NCBI RefSeq assembly: GCF_002161085.1 | Contig: NZ_NFLU01000004.1 | Coordinates: 179,984-243,983, forward strand | DNA length: 64,000 nucleotides | Reading direction: 5' to 3' | Source of the DNA: Flavonifractor sp. An112 | Lineage (GTDB): Bacteria > Bacillota > Clostridia > Oscillospirales > Oscillospiraceae | In this document: positions 32,799 to 40,103 of the stretch, piece by piece | Position numbering within the stretch: position 1 is the first letter of the stretch | Layout: each line of letters begins with the position of its first letter | Notes under the pieces: generated by a model | What the model was told of the DNA's origin: nothing | Seen by the model: the letters and a program-made list of their open reading frames with translations, nothing else | Database searches by the model: none | Made by a program: the position numbers and the translations under genes

Positions 32799-33430
32799 GA
32801 CGAAAGAAACAGTATTACCGCCCCTACGGAGGGCGCAGAAAGCCGGTATGGCTGCTGGCTCTGCTGGCGGCGGTGCTGGCCGCTCTGCTGAGTTTTGCGG
32901 TGCTGCTGGGCGTGGTGCTGTCTGGCGCCCACGACAGTATCACCGGCGAACCCAAGGTGATGGTGATCCTGGGCTGCAAGGTGGAGTCCTGGGGGCCGTC
33001 CATCCTGCTCCAGGACCGGCTGGACAAGGCTCTGGACTACCTGGAGGATCACCCGGACCTGACCATCGTGGCCTCAGGCGGGCAGGGCCCCGACGAACAC
33101 CAGAGCGAGGCCCAGTGTATGTACGATTATCTGACCGACCACGGGGTGGACTCAGACCAGATCCTGCTGGAGGACCAGTCCCACAACACCTGGGAAAACA
33201 TCCGCTTTACCCAGGCGCTGCTGCGGGAGAAGGAAGTGGATACCAGCCAGATGCTGGTGGTGTCCAACGGCTTCCACCTGACCCGGGTGAGGATGCTGTG
33301 GGACAGGGCATGGGAGGGGGATTACACCCTGTCCACCCTGGCGGCCCCCAGTTCCCACATTCCATCCCGGCTGAAGATGTACATCCGGGAGCCGTTGGCT
33401 CTGGTCAAGTCCTATTTCTTTGACAGGTGA
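32795..33430 (+). CDS. YdcF family (DUF218) membrane protein
   Basis: A 211-residue protein with one N-terminal membrane segment (about residues 18-42, after RRKPVW) and an extracytoplasmic DUF218 domain: KVMVILGCKVESWGPS, TIVASGGQGPDEHQSEAQCM, ILLEDQSHNTWENIRF and MLVVSNGFHLTRVRM. Related proteins (SanA, YdcF, ElyC) affect envelope integrity and lipid-carrier use. The ATGA overlap with the ABC-F stop suggests coupled translation. Confidence 0.88.
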   Translation: MRRKKQYYRPYGGRRKPVWLLALLAAVLAALLSFAVLLGVVLSGAHDSITGEPKVMVILGCKVESWGPSILLQDRLDKALDYLEDHPDLTIVASGGQGPDEHQSEAQCMYDYLTDHGVDSDQILLEDQSHNTWENIRFTQALLREKEVDTSQMLVVSNGFHLTRVRMLWDRAWEGDYTLSTLAAPSSHIPSRLKMYIREPLALVKSYFFDR

Positions 33431-33442
33431 TATGATTTGGAT

Positions 33443-34507
33443 ATGCAGCAAAAACTAAGCGCCCTGGACCTGCGTTTTGCCAGTATCGAGGCCCAGCTGG
33501 GAGCGGGTGAGACCTATAATGACCCGGCCCTGGTGGCTAAGCTCAATAAGGAGCAGCGGGAGCTGGAGCCGGTGGTCACTGCCTGGCGGGCCTATACCCG
33601 CCGTCAGCAGGACCTGAAGGACGCGGAGGAGCTGATGGGCGATCCCGACATGAAGGAGCTGGCCCAGGAGGAGTATCAGCAGGCCAAGGAGGACATCGCA
33701 CGGCTGGAGGATGAGATCCGCATCCTGCTGCTGCCCCGGGATCCCAACGACGACAAAAACGTCATTGTGGAAATCCGGGCCGGAGTAGGAGGGGAGGAGG
33801 CGGCCCTGTTTGCCCACTCCCTGTTCCGGATGTACTCCATGTACGCCGACGCCCGCCGCTGGAAGGTGGAGGTAGACTCGGTGAATGAAACCGAGCTGGG
33901 CGGCGTCAAGGAAATCTGCTTTACCATTGAGGGAGACGGGGCCTACTCCCGCCTGAAATTTGAAAGCGGAGTACACCGGGTCCAGCGGGTGCCCGAGACC
34001 GAGTCGGGCGGGCGCATCCATACCTCCACTGCCACCGTGGCGGTGCTGCCCGAGGTGGACGAGGTGGACTTTGAGCTCAATCCCGCCGACATCGAGATGC
34101 AGGTGTTCCGCTCCTCCGGCGCGGGCGGCCAGCACGTGAACAAAACCTCCTCCGCGGTGCGGCTCATCCACAAGCCCACCGGCACCGTGGTGGAGTGTCA
34201 GCAGGAGCGCAGTCAGTTCCAGAACCGGGACAAGGCCATGCAGATCCTGCGCTCCCGGCTGTATGAGGAGAAGGTACGGGAGCAGGAGGAGTCCCTGACG
34301 GCGGAGCGCCGCAGCCAGGTGGGCACCGGAATGCGGAACGAGCGCATCCGCACCTACAATTTCCCTCAGGGACGGCTCACCGATCACCGCATTGGCCTGA
34401 CCCTGTATAAGCTGGAGAATGTGATGAACGGCGACCTGGACGAGATCATCGATGGACTGGTTACCGCTGACCAGGCCGAGCGACTCAAACACAGCCAGGA
34501 GGAATAA
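33443..34507 (+). CDS. prfA: Peptide chain release factor 1
   Basis: Recognises UAA and UAG stop codons. The 354-residue protein has the acidic N-terminal domain, the codon-reading segment ([19 protein letters not shown]), the catalytic GGQ in [20 protein letters not shown], and the C-terminal [19 protein letters not shown]. The ATG at 33443 is preferred; a TTG six bases upstream is also in frame. Usually prmC sits next to prfA, but it is absent here. Confidence 0.94.
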   Translation: MQQKLSALDLRFASIEAQLGAGETYNDPALVAKLNKEQRELEPVVTAWRAYTRRQQDLKDAEELMGDPDMKELAQEEYQQAKEDIARLEDEIRILLLPRDPNDDKNVIVEIRAGVGGEEAALFAHSLFRMYSMYADARRWKVEVDSVNETELGGVKEICFTIEGDGAYSRLKFESGVHRVQRVPETESGGRIHTSTATVAVLPEVDEVDFELNPADIEMQVFRSSGAGGQHVNKTSSAVRLIHKPTGTVVECQQERSQFQNRDKAMQILRSRLYEEKVREQEESLTAERRSQVGTGMRNERIRTYNFPQGRLTDHRIGLTLYKLENVMNGDLDEIIDGLVTADQAERLKHSQEE

Positions 34508-34547
34508 ACGGGAGGCATCCCGGAATCCTAGAAAAGGAGCACTGACC

Positions 34548-34805
34548 ATGGAACTGATCATTCATTTCAATACCCTGCCGGAGGGGCTGACCCTGGATCT
34601 GGTACGGGACGATCTGGCGAACCTGCTGGAGGACGACGGCTGGCTCACCGGCTCGGGCGCCGACTATCTGGAGCTGGAGCTGGAGGACGAGAAGGTCAAC
34701 CCCAAATACGGCATTCTCACCGTGAAGGGCTATCTGCAAAAGGCCAAATTCGCCCCCGATACCACCATTGAACTGGCGGGCACCCCGGTGGGCATCTACG
34801 AATAA
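34548..34805 (+). CDS. Conserved-looking 85 aa protein, unknown
   Basis: An 85-residue acidic protein (MELIIHFNTLPEGLTLDLVR onward) with alternating strand-helix patterns and no cysteine, signal or membrane segment. The last third (GILTVKGYLQKAKFAPDTTIELA) looks like a small beta domain. It has a good AAAAGGAG site and follows prfA by 40 bp. I do not recognise the family. Confidence 0.7.
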   Translation: MELIIHFNTLPEGLTLDLVRDDLANLLEDDGWLTGSGADYLELELEDEKVNPKYGILTVKGYLQKAKFAPDTTIELAGTPVGIYE

Positions 34806-34821
34806 CAAAGGAGACTTGGGT

Positions 34822-34935
34822 ATGAAAAAGGCCATTGGCATCCTGCACATCCTGTCCGGCGCCGCCCTGCTGGCGGCAGGTATCCTGACGGTGGTACAGA
34901 GGGACCGCCGTCGCCGCCGCTGTCATCGGTTTTGA
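34822..34935 (+). CDS. 37 aa single-span miniprotein
   Basis: A tiny open frame beginning MKKAIGILHILSGAALLAAG, with one hydrophobic segment (about residues 4-25) and a basic tail containing five consecutive arginines before CHRF. An AAAGGAG site lies 9 bp upstream, and the frame fills the exact gap between its two neighbours. The shape is that of a membrane-anchored regulatory miniprotein; function unknown. Confidence 0.5.
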   Translation: MKKAIGILHILSGAALLAAGILTVVQRDRRRRRCHRF

Positions 34936-34952
34936 GAAAGCGGTGAGGAAGG

Positions 34953-35978
34953 ATGCATACCCTGCGTTTAAATGATAAGCAGATCGGGGAGGCGGCGGAC
35001 ATCCTCCGCCGGGGCGGTCTGCTGGGTATCCCCACCGAGACGGTGTACGGCCTGGGGGCCAACGGGCTAAACAGCGAGGCGGTAGGTCACATTTTTGCGG
35101 CCAAGGGCCGTCCCCAGGACAACCCGCTGATTCTTCATATCCCCACCGCCGACTGGCTGGAGCGCTACTGCGAGGACATCCCGGAGGCGGCCTATGCCCT
35201 GGCCGACAAATTCTGGCCCGGTCCTATGACCATGATCCTCAAGCACAAGCCCATTGTGCCTGCCGCTGTTACCGCCGGACTGGACACAGTGGGGATGCGC
35301 TGCCCGGCCCATCCGGTGTGCCGGGCTATCATCGCTGCCGCGGATGTGCCGGTAGCTGCCCCGTCGGGCAATACTTCCGGCCGGCCCAGCCCCACCAATA
35401 TGGCGGATATGCTGGAGGATATGGACGGCAAGATCGACGGCATTGTGGACGGCGGCCCCTGCTCCGTGGGGGTGGAGTCCACCATCATCGACCTGACCGA
35501 GCAGCCGCCCAGGCTGCTGCGTCCCGGCGGCATCACTCTGGAGCAGCTGAAGAGTGTACTGGGCGAGGTGGCGGTGGACCCGGCAGTGACCCGGCTCATG
35601 GGTGCCGGGGAGCAGCCTAAGGCTCCCGGCATGAAGTACCGCCACTACGCCCCCAAGGCGCCGGTGACGGTGGTTCAGGGCGCGCCTGAGACGGCGGCCC
35701 GATACATCCAGACCCATATGGACCCCGGCGACGGGGTGATCTGCTTTGACGAGTATACCCATCTGTTTGAAGGCCACCCCCTGGAGCAGCTGGGCCCCAG
35801 CACCGACGTGCCCGAGCAGGCCAGACGGGTGTTTGACGCCCTGCGTTGGTTTGACGGCACCGACGTGACACACATCTGGGCCCAGTGCCCCGACGCCACC
35901 GGCATTGGTCTGGCGGTGGCCAACCGGCTCAACAAGGCGGCCGGATTCCATATCATCCGGGCTGATCAGCCCGATTAA
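34953..35978 (+). CDS. tsaC: Threonylcarbamoyl-AMP synthase (Sua5/YwlC type)
   Basis: Makes threonylcarbamoyl-AMP from threonine, bicarbonate and ATP for the t6A37 modification of ANN-reading tRNAs. The 341-residue length marks the two-domain Sua5 form: a YrdC domain (about 1-200; RGGLLGIPTETVYGLGAN, AAKGRPQDNPLILH, PVAAPSGNTSGRPSPT, STIIDLT) plus the C-terminal Sua5 domain, which begins after the linker PGMKYRHYAPKAPV. The tail contains VANRLNKAA. Confidence 0.93.
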   Translation: MHTLRLNDKQIGEAADILRRGGLLGIPTETVYGLGANGLNSEAVGHIFAAKGRPQDNPLILHIPTADWLERYCEDIPEAAYALADKFWPGPMTMILKHKPIVPAAVTAGLDTVGMRCPAHPVCRAIIAAADVPVAAPSGNTSGRPSPTNMADMLEDMDGKIDGIVDGGPCSVGVESTIIDLTEQPPRLLRPGGITLEQLKSVLGEVAVDPAVTRLMGAGEQPKAPGMKYRHYAPKAPVTVVQGAPETAARYIQTHMDPGDGVICFDEYTHLFEGHPLEQLGPSTDVPEQARRVFDALRWFDGTDVTHIWAQCPDATGIGLAVANRLNKAAGFHIIRADQPD

Positions 35979-35980
35979 CG

Positions 35981-36013
35981 AAGATGGCCGTGTTTTCACG
36001 GCCATCTTTTTTC
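35981..36013 (+). terminator. Terminator after tsaC
   Basis: AAGATGGCCGTG and CGGCCATCTTTTTT form a stem around a T-rich loop. It isolates the following sigma-factor cassette. Confidence 0.88.
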
Positions 36014-36020
36014 AAAGTGT

Positions 36021-36049
36021 TGAAAGGATTCCGTCCTTTGGTTCGTATT
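36021..36049 (+). promoter_or_regulatory. ECF-sigma-type promoter candidate
   Basis: TGAAAG (36021-36026), a 17 bp spacer and CGTATT (36044-36049), resembling the TGAAAC/CGTA pattern of ECF sigma factors such as SigW. It precedes the small secreted protein and, through it, the ECF sigma gene, so autoregulation is plausible. Confidence 0.5.
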
Positions 36050-36084
36050 CAAGGTGAAACCCAATGAATCAAGGAGGAATCACC

Positions 36085-36333
36085 ATGAAGAAAATCCTGA
36101 TGGGTACCGCCATTGCCGCTCTGGTGCTGACGGTGGGAGTGACCGGCGCCTTTGCCGCCGGGGGGCGAAATTACGTGGACGCCAATGGTGACGGGATCTG
36201 TGACAACCGGGGGAACTACTGCCGGTTTGTGGATACCGACGGCGACGGTGTGTGCGACTACCAGGGCACAGGCTGCCGCCATACCGGCGGGTACGGCTGT
36301 CATGGCCAGGGCCGGGGCCATCACGGCTGGTAA
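36085..36333 (+). CDS. Secreted small protein with EF-hand-like loops and His-rich tail
   Basis: An 82-residue exported protein. The signal peptide MKKILMGTAIAALVLTVGVT ends near AFAAGG. The mature part has two acidic loops, DANGDGICDN and DTDGDGVCDY, whose spacing is like calcium-binding EF-hand/dockerin loops, each with a cysteine, plus two more cysteines (NYCRF, GTGCRH). It ends in a glycine/histidine-rich tail (HGQGRGHHGW). It may bind calcium or a transition metal. The ATG at 36085 follows AAGGAGG. First gene of the sigma-factor cassette. Confidence 0.75.
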   Translation: MKKILMGTAIAALVLTVGVTGAFAAGGRNYVDANGDGICDNRGNYCRFVDTDGDGVCDYQGTGCRHTGGYGCHGQGRGHHGW

Positions 36334-36366
36334 CAGGTCCGGCTGAGCAGGAGGGGAGGTGAGGGT

Positions 36367-36849
36367 GTGCGGAGCGAAGAGGAGACCAACCAGGCCGTGG
36401 AGCGGTATGGAGATACCGTCCGGCGGCTGTGCATGATCCATCTGAAGAATGAGGCGGACACCCAGGACATCTTCCAGACGGTGTTTTTAAAGTATCTGCT
36501 CCATGACAAGCCCTTTGAAAGCGGCGAGCATGAGAAGGCCTGGTTCATCCGGGTGACCCTCAATGCCTGCAAGGACCTGCTCCGCAGCTTTTTCCGCAGA
36601 AATACCGTGCCTCTGGAGGAATTGACCGGCCAGGCCGACCAGCTTACCGGCCAGGGGCAGGAGGTGCTGGCCGCCGTGCTGGCGTTGCCCCAGAAGGAGC
36701 GGCAGGTGGTATACCTCCACTACTACGAGGGCTATACCGCCCCGGAGCTGAGCCGCCTGCTGGGTAAGAACGTGAACACCATCTACACCACTCTGGCCCG
36801 GGCCAGGGCGTACCTGAAGGAAACGCTGGGGGGTGAGGACCATGGATGA
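36367..36849 (+). CDS. ECF-type RNA polymerase sigma factor
   Basis: A 160-residue group 4 sigma factor. Region 2 is about residues 8-75 (HLKNEADTQDIFQTVFLKYL and KAWFIRVTLNACKDLLR); region 4 is about 100-155 (LPQKERQVVYLHYYEGYTAP and LLGKNVNTIYTTLARARAYL). There is no region 3. The GTG start follows GGGGAGGTGAGG. Its end overlaps the anti-sigma gene by 8 bp, the usual coupling for a sigma/anti-sigma pair. Confidence 0.9.
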   Translation: MRSEEETNQAVERYGDTVRRLCMIHLKNEADTQDIFQTVFLKYLLHDKPFESGEHEKAWFIRVTLNACKDLLRSFFRRNTVPLEELTGQADQLTGQGQEVLAAVLALPQKERQVVYLHYYEGYTAPELSRLLGKNVNTIYTTLARARAYLKETLGGEDHG

Positions 36850-37570
36850 GCAGATCCGGGAGGCCTTTGGGCAGCTTCACGCCGGAGAAGCCATGAAGGA
36901 AAATACCCGGGCCGCCCTGGACCGGGCGCGGAGCCGCCGCCACCGGCCTGTGGGCTACCTGGCCGCGGCGGCGGCCTGCCTGGTGTTGCTGCTGGTGGGA
37001 CTGGGTGGATACCGTTACTACTTTATACCAACCACCTATCTCAGCGTGGACATCAATCCATCCCTGGAACTGGGGATCAACAGGTTTGATAGGGTAGTGA
37101 CCGTCCGCGCCTGGAATGAGGACGGTCAGGAGCTGGCCGACAGCCTGGACCTGAGATTGATGGACTACCAGGAGGCCCTGGAACAGCTGGTAGCCAGTGA
37201 GAGCATTGCTGACCGGCTGGCTGCAGGTGAGCTGTTGTCCATCACCGTGGCGGGGGAGGACGAGGTCCAGTGCAGCCGGCTGCTGGCGGGGGCGGAGGAC
37301 TGTACTGCCGGGCAGGAGAATGTCCAGTGCCATCATGGGGATGCGGAAGCGCTGGAGGAGGCCCACCACGCCGGGCTGTCCCTGGGCAAGTACCAGGCGT
37401 TTCTGGAACTTCAGGCCCTGGACCCCACTGTGACGGCGGAGGATGTGGCGGGGCTGACCATGCGGCAGATCCGGGACTGGATTGGATCGCTGGAGCAGGG
37501 AAACGTTGTAGAGAGTGCCCCGACGGGGAACGGCCACGGCCATCACCACGGCTGGTCCGAGCATGAATAG
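36842..37570 (+). CDS. RsgI-like membrane anti-sigma factor
   Basis: A 242-residue protein with a short cytoplasmic N-terminus (IREAFGQLHAGEAMKENTRA, a pattern seen in clostridial anti-sigma proteins), one membrane segment (about 37-57) and an outer domain beginning YLSVDINPSLELGINRFDRV, which is the RsgI middle-domain signature. The rest is helical, and the protein ends in a histidine-rich tail (GNGHGHHHGWSEHE). It probably holds the ECF factor at the membrane until an outside signal acts; the nature of the signal is inferred below. Confidence 0.82.
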   Translation: MDEQIREAFGQLHAGEAMKENTRAALDRARSRRHRPVGYLAAAAACLVLLLVGLGGYRYYFIPTTYLSVDINPSLELGINRFDRVVTVRAWNEDGQELADSLDLRLMDYQEALEQLVASESIADRLAAGELLSITVAGEDEVQCSRLLAGAEDCTAGQENVQCHHGDAEALEEAHHAGLSLGKYQAFLELQALDPTVTAEDVAGLTMRQIRDWIGSLEQGNVVESAPTGNGHGHHHGWSEHE

Positions 37571-37575
37571 CGATA

Positions 37576-37616
37576 AAATCGGGACGGCGAATAAAGCTTC
37601 GCCGTCCCGATTTTTC
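37576..37616 (+). terminator. Terminator of the sigma-factor cassette
   Basis: AAATCGGGACGGCGAA and TTCGCCGTCCCGATTTTT form a 15-16 bp stem around a 6-base loop. Confidence 0.9.
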
Positions 37617-37619
37617 GGC

Positions 37620-37698
37620 TTTGGAAAAAATCGTTTTCCAAAGGGGCGGAACTTGTGGTATACTAATTAGGCTGCGGATGTGGAGAAGCCGCCACAAT
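37620..37698. other. Further hairpins in the gene-free region before coaE
   Basis: CTTTGGAAAA/TTTTCCAAAG forms a 10 bp stem at about 37619-37643. TTGTGG (37653-37658) can pair with CCACAA (37693-37698) with GGCT/AGCC inside. An extended -10-like TGGTATACT lies at 37656-37664. No open frame of interest. Confidence 0.5.
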
Positions 37699-37731
37699 TT
37701 ACAAATCGCTCACACACCCCTTGTGCAGTGT

Positions 37732-37823
37732 GGTATAATAAGCGCAAAAGCCGCAGATATGCGGCTGTGCATTTCATGCACCTGCTCTTTGCGCAGCAAA
37801 GGGCAGGTTGCGCTTGTTACACC
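37732..37823. ncRNA. Cloverleaf element A upstream of coaE
   Basis: A 16 bp closing stem pairs 37732-37747 (GGTATAATAAGCGCAA) with 37808-37823 (one mismatch, one G-U). It encloses three hairpins that touch each other without gaps: AGCCGCA/TGCGGCT (37749-37766), GTGCAT/ATGCAC (37767-37781) and an 11 bp CTGCTCTTTGC/GCAAAGGGCAG (37782-37806). This is a four-way junction at RNA or DNA level. It is not a tRNA: no anticodon-arm length or T-loop sequence fits. Whether it is transcribed is unknown. Confidence 0.55.
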
Positions 37824-37895
37824 ATGACTGAGCCGGCAGAGCCGGCTTTCGCCGGATATCTGGCGGGCAAGCGGTGAAGCCGCTTGCTGTCATGG
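37822..37895. ncRNA. Cloverleaf element B upstream of coaE
   Basis: CCATGAC (37822-37828) pairs with GTCATGG (37889-37895) and encloses AGCCGGC/GCCGGCT (37831-37847), a weaker CGCC/GGCG around GATATC (37850-37865) and GCAAGCGG/CCGCTTGC (37867-37887). It follows element A directly, sharing two bases, and ends 26 bp before the coaE start. Confidence 0.5.
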
Positions 37896-37921
37896 TATAC
37901 TAACTGCTGGAGGCGAAGGAC

Positions 37922-38515
37922 ATGAAACGCATCGGCATCACCGGCCCCACCGGAGCGGGTAAGACCACCGCCCTCAACGTATTGACCGAACTGGGTGCCC
38001 ATATCATTGACGCCGATCAGGTGTATCATGACCTGCTGGCCCACAGCGCTCCCATGGGGGACGCCCTGACGGCCCGTTTTGGTTCTGCCATTCTGGATGA
38101 GACGGGACAGGTGGACCGGAAGGCCCTGGGCAGTGTGGTCTTTGCCGATCCCACAGCTTTGGCAGATCTAAATGCCATTACCCATCGATTTATTATCGAA
38201 GAGATCGACCAGCAGGCCGCCCAGGCAGAGACGGACGGACGGCCGGCGGTAGCCATCGATGCCATCGCCCTCATCGAAAGCGGCGTAGGGGAGACCTGCG
38301 ACGCGGTGGTGGGCATTCTGGCTCCCAGGGAGATCCGTGTCCGCCGCATCATGGCCCGGGAGGGTATCCCGGAGGACTACGCCCGCAAGCGGGTGGATGC
38401 CCAGCAGGGGGATGATTTTTTCCGTACCCACTGCACCTATATCCTGGAGAATCAGGGCACGGCGGAGGAATTTGCCCAAAAGGCCCTGGCTCTGTTTCAG
38501 ATGCTGATCCCATAA
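37922..38515 (+). CDS. coaE: Dephospho-CoA kinase
   Basis: Last step of coenzyme A synthesis, phosphorylating the 3'-hydroxyl of dephospho-CoA. The 197-residue protein has the P-loop GITGPTGAGKTTAL, HIIDADQVYHDL (substrate Asp), the CoA-binding HRFIIEEID segment and RRIMAREGIPEDYARKRVDAQ (lid). GGAGGCGAAGGA precedes the ATG. coaX, an earlier enzyme of the same pathway, lies at 57964. The upstream structured region is unusual for this gene. Confidence 0.93.
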   Translation: MKRIGITGPTGAGKTTALNVLTELGAHIIDADQVYHDLLAHSAPMGDALTARFGSAILDETGQVDRKALGSVVFADPTALADLNAITHRFIIEEIDQQAAQAETDGRPAVAIDAIALIESGVGETCDAVVGILAPREIRVRRIMAREGIPEDYARKRVDAQQGDDFFRTHCTYILENQGTAEEFAQKALALFQMLIP

Positions 38516-38541
38516 CGTTTATCATAAAGGAGGACTCTCAC

Positions 38542-39951
38542 ATGGAAGAGAAACAAAAGGCCGCCGGTGAGCTGCGGCGGGAAGCCCTGCTCTATCAGCC
38601 CAAGAATGGCTATGACCGCCTGAATCCCGCGGAGGAGGCGGATCTGAACGCATATTGCGAGGACTACAAGAAGTTCCTGGACGCCGGCAAGACCGAGCGG
38701 GAGTGCGTGGACGAGACCGTCCGCCTGGCCCAGCAGCACGGCTTCAAGCCCTTTGTCCGGGGTATGGCCCTCAATCCCGGCGACAAGCTGTATCGGGTGA
38801 ACCGGGGCAAGGCCATCATGCTGGCCGTTATCGGTACCAAGCCCCTCAGCGAGGGCGTCAACATCGGCGCCGCCCACATCGACTCCCCCCGGCTGGACCT
38901 GAAGCCCAACCCCCTCTACGAGGATTCCGAGCTGGCCTTCTTCAAGACCCACTACTACGGCGGCATCCGCAAGTATCAGTGGGTGACCATTCCCCTGGAG
39001 CTTCACGGCGTCATCGCCCTGAAGGACGGCTCCACCGTGAAGGTGGCCATCGGCGCCGGCGCGGACGAGCCCCGCTTCACCATCGACGATCTGCTGCCCC
39101 ACCTGGGGTCCGAGCAGTCCAAGAAGCCTCTGGGCGAGGCCATTCCCGGCGAGAGCCTGAACCTGCTCATCGGCAGCCGTCCCTTTGCCGGTGACGAGGG
39201 CTCTGACCGGGTGAAGCTGGCTGTTCTGGACCTGCTGAACCAGAAGTACGGCATCCTGGAGGAGGACTTCATCTCTGCCGAGCTGTCCGCCGTGCCCGCC
39301 TTCAAGGCCATGGATATCGGCTTTGACCGCTCCCTCATCGGCGCCTACGGCCACGACGACCGGGTGTGCGGCTTTGCCGCCCTGGCTGCCCTGTTTACCC
39401 TGGGCACCCCCGCCCGCACTGCCGTGTGTATGCTGGCCGATAAGGAGGAGATCGGCTCCGAGGGCGTGTCCGGTATGCAGTCCGCCGCCTTCGATACCTT
39501 CATGAGCGATCTGTGCGACGCCCAGCGGGTGACCCTGAAGGCCTGCTATGAGAAGTCCTTCTGCCTGTCCGCCGACGTGACCGCCGCCTTCGACCCCAAC
39601 TTTGCCGACGTGTATGAGAAGCGCAACAGCGCCAAGGTCAACTACGGCATGGGCCTGTGCAAGTACACCGGCGCCCGGGGCAAGTCCGGCGCCTCCGATG
39701 CCTCCGCCGAGCTGGTAGCCTACACCCGCCGGGTGCTGGACGCCGCCGGTGTGGTGTGGCAGATGGCCGAGCTGGGCAAGGTGGACGCCGGCGGCGGCGG
39801 CACCGTGGCCTGCTATATGGCTGAGCGTGACATCGACACCATCGACGCCGGCGTGCCTGTTCTGTCCATGCACGCCCCCTTCGAGACCGTGTCCAAGCTG
39901 GACTGCTATATGACCTACAAGGGCATGAAGGCAGTTTACGAGGCCCAGTAA
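38542..39951 (+). CDS. M18 family aminopeptidase
   Basis: A 469-residue zinc aminopeptidase of the ApeA/aspartyl aminopeptidase family. Metal-ligand motifs are AAHIDSPRLDLKPNPLYED (His), GYGHDDR-like GAYGHDDRVCGF (Asp), DKEEIGSEGVSGMQS (Glu-Glu) and the final LSMHAPFET (His). It is cytoplasmic and releases N-terminal residues from peptides. AAAGGAGG precedes the ATG, 26 bp after coaE, so the two may be co-transcribed. Confidence 0.92.
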   Translation: MEEKQKAAGELRREALLYQPKNGYDRLNPAEEADLNAYCEDYKKFLDAGKTERECVDETVRLAQQHGFKPFVRGMALNPGDKLYRVNRGKAIMLAVIGTKPLSEGVNIGAAHIDSPRLDLKPNPLYEDSELAFFKTHYYGGIRKYQWVTIPLELHGVIALKDGSTVKVAIGAGADEPRFTIDDLLPHLGSEQSKKPLGEAIPGESLNLLIGSRPFAGDEGSDRVKLAVLDLLNQKYGILEEDFISAELSAVPAFKAMDIGFDRSLIGAYGHDDRVCGFAALAALFTLGTPARTAVCMLADKEEIGSEGVSGMQSAAFDTFMSDLCDAQRVTLKACYEKSFCLSADVTAAFDPNFADVYEKRNSAKVNYGMGLCKYTGARGKSGASDASAELVAYTRRVLDAAGVVWQMAELGKVDAGGGGTVACYMAERDIDTIDAGVPVLSMHAPFETVSKLDCYMTYKGMKAVYEAQ

Positions 39952-39967
39952 CTAAAAAGAACGAAAA

Positions 39968-40003
39968 GGGAGCGCCCGGCCATCAGGCCGGGCGCTCCCT
40001 ATT
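39968..40003 (+). terminator. Terminator after the M18 aminopeptidase
   Basis: GGGAGCGCCCGGCC and GGCCGGGCGCTCCC form a stem with a tiny loop, followed by TATTT. Confidence 0.85.
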
Positions 40004-40038
40004 TGCTTGCCCGGACGGCAAAAAAGAACTGGCATGGA

Positions 40039-40067
40039 TTGATATACAAGGATAAATATGGTACAAT
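40039..40067 (+). promoter_or_regulatory. Promoter of the CuAO/zinc-repeat protein
   Basis: TTGATA (40039-40044), a 17 bp spacer and TACAAT (40062-40067). Confidence 0.75.
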
Positions 40068-40103
40068 CTTCCTACAATTTAAAACAGAAAGGAAGTTGAC
40101 ACC

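Noticed and set aside
37732..37823. tRNA gene in the cloverleaf region
   Set aside because: The closing stem is 16 bp, the inner arms do not have tRNA lengths, and no T-loop or CCA-type end is present.
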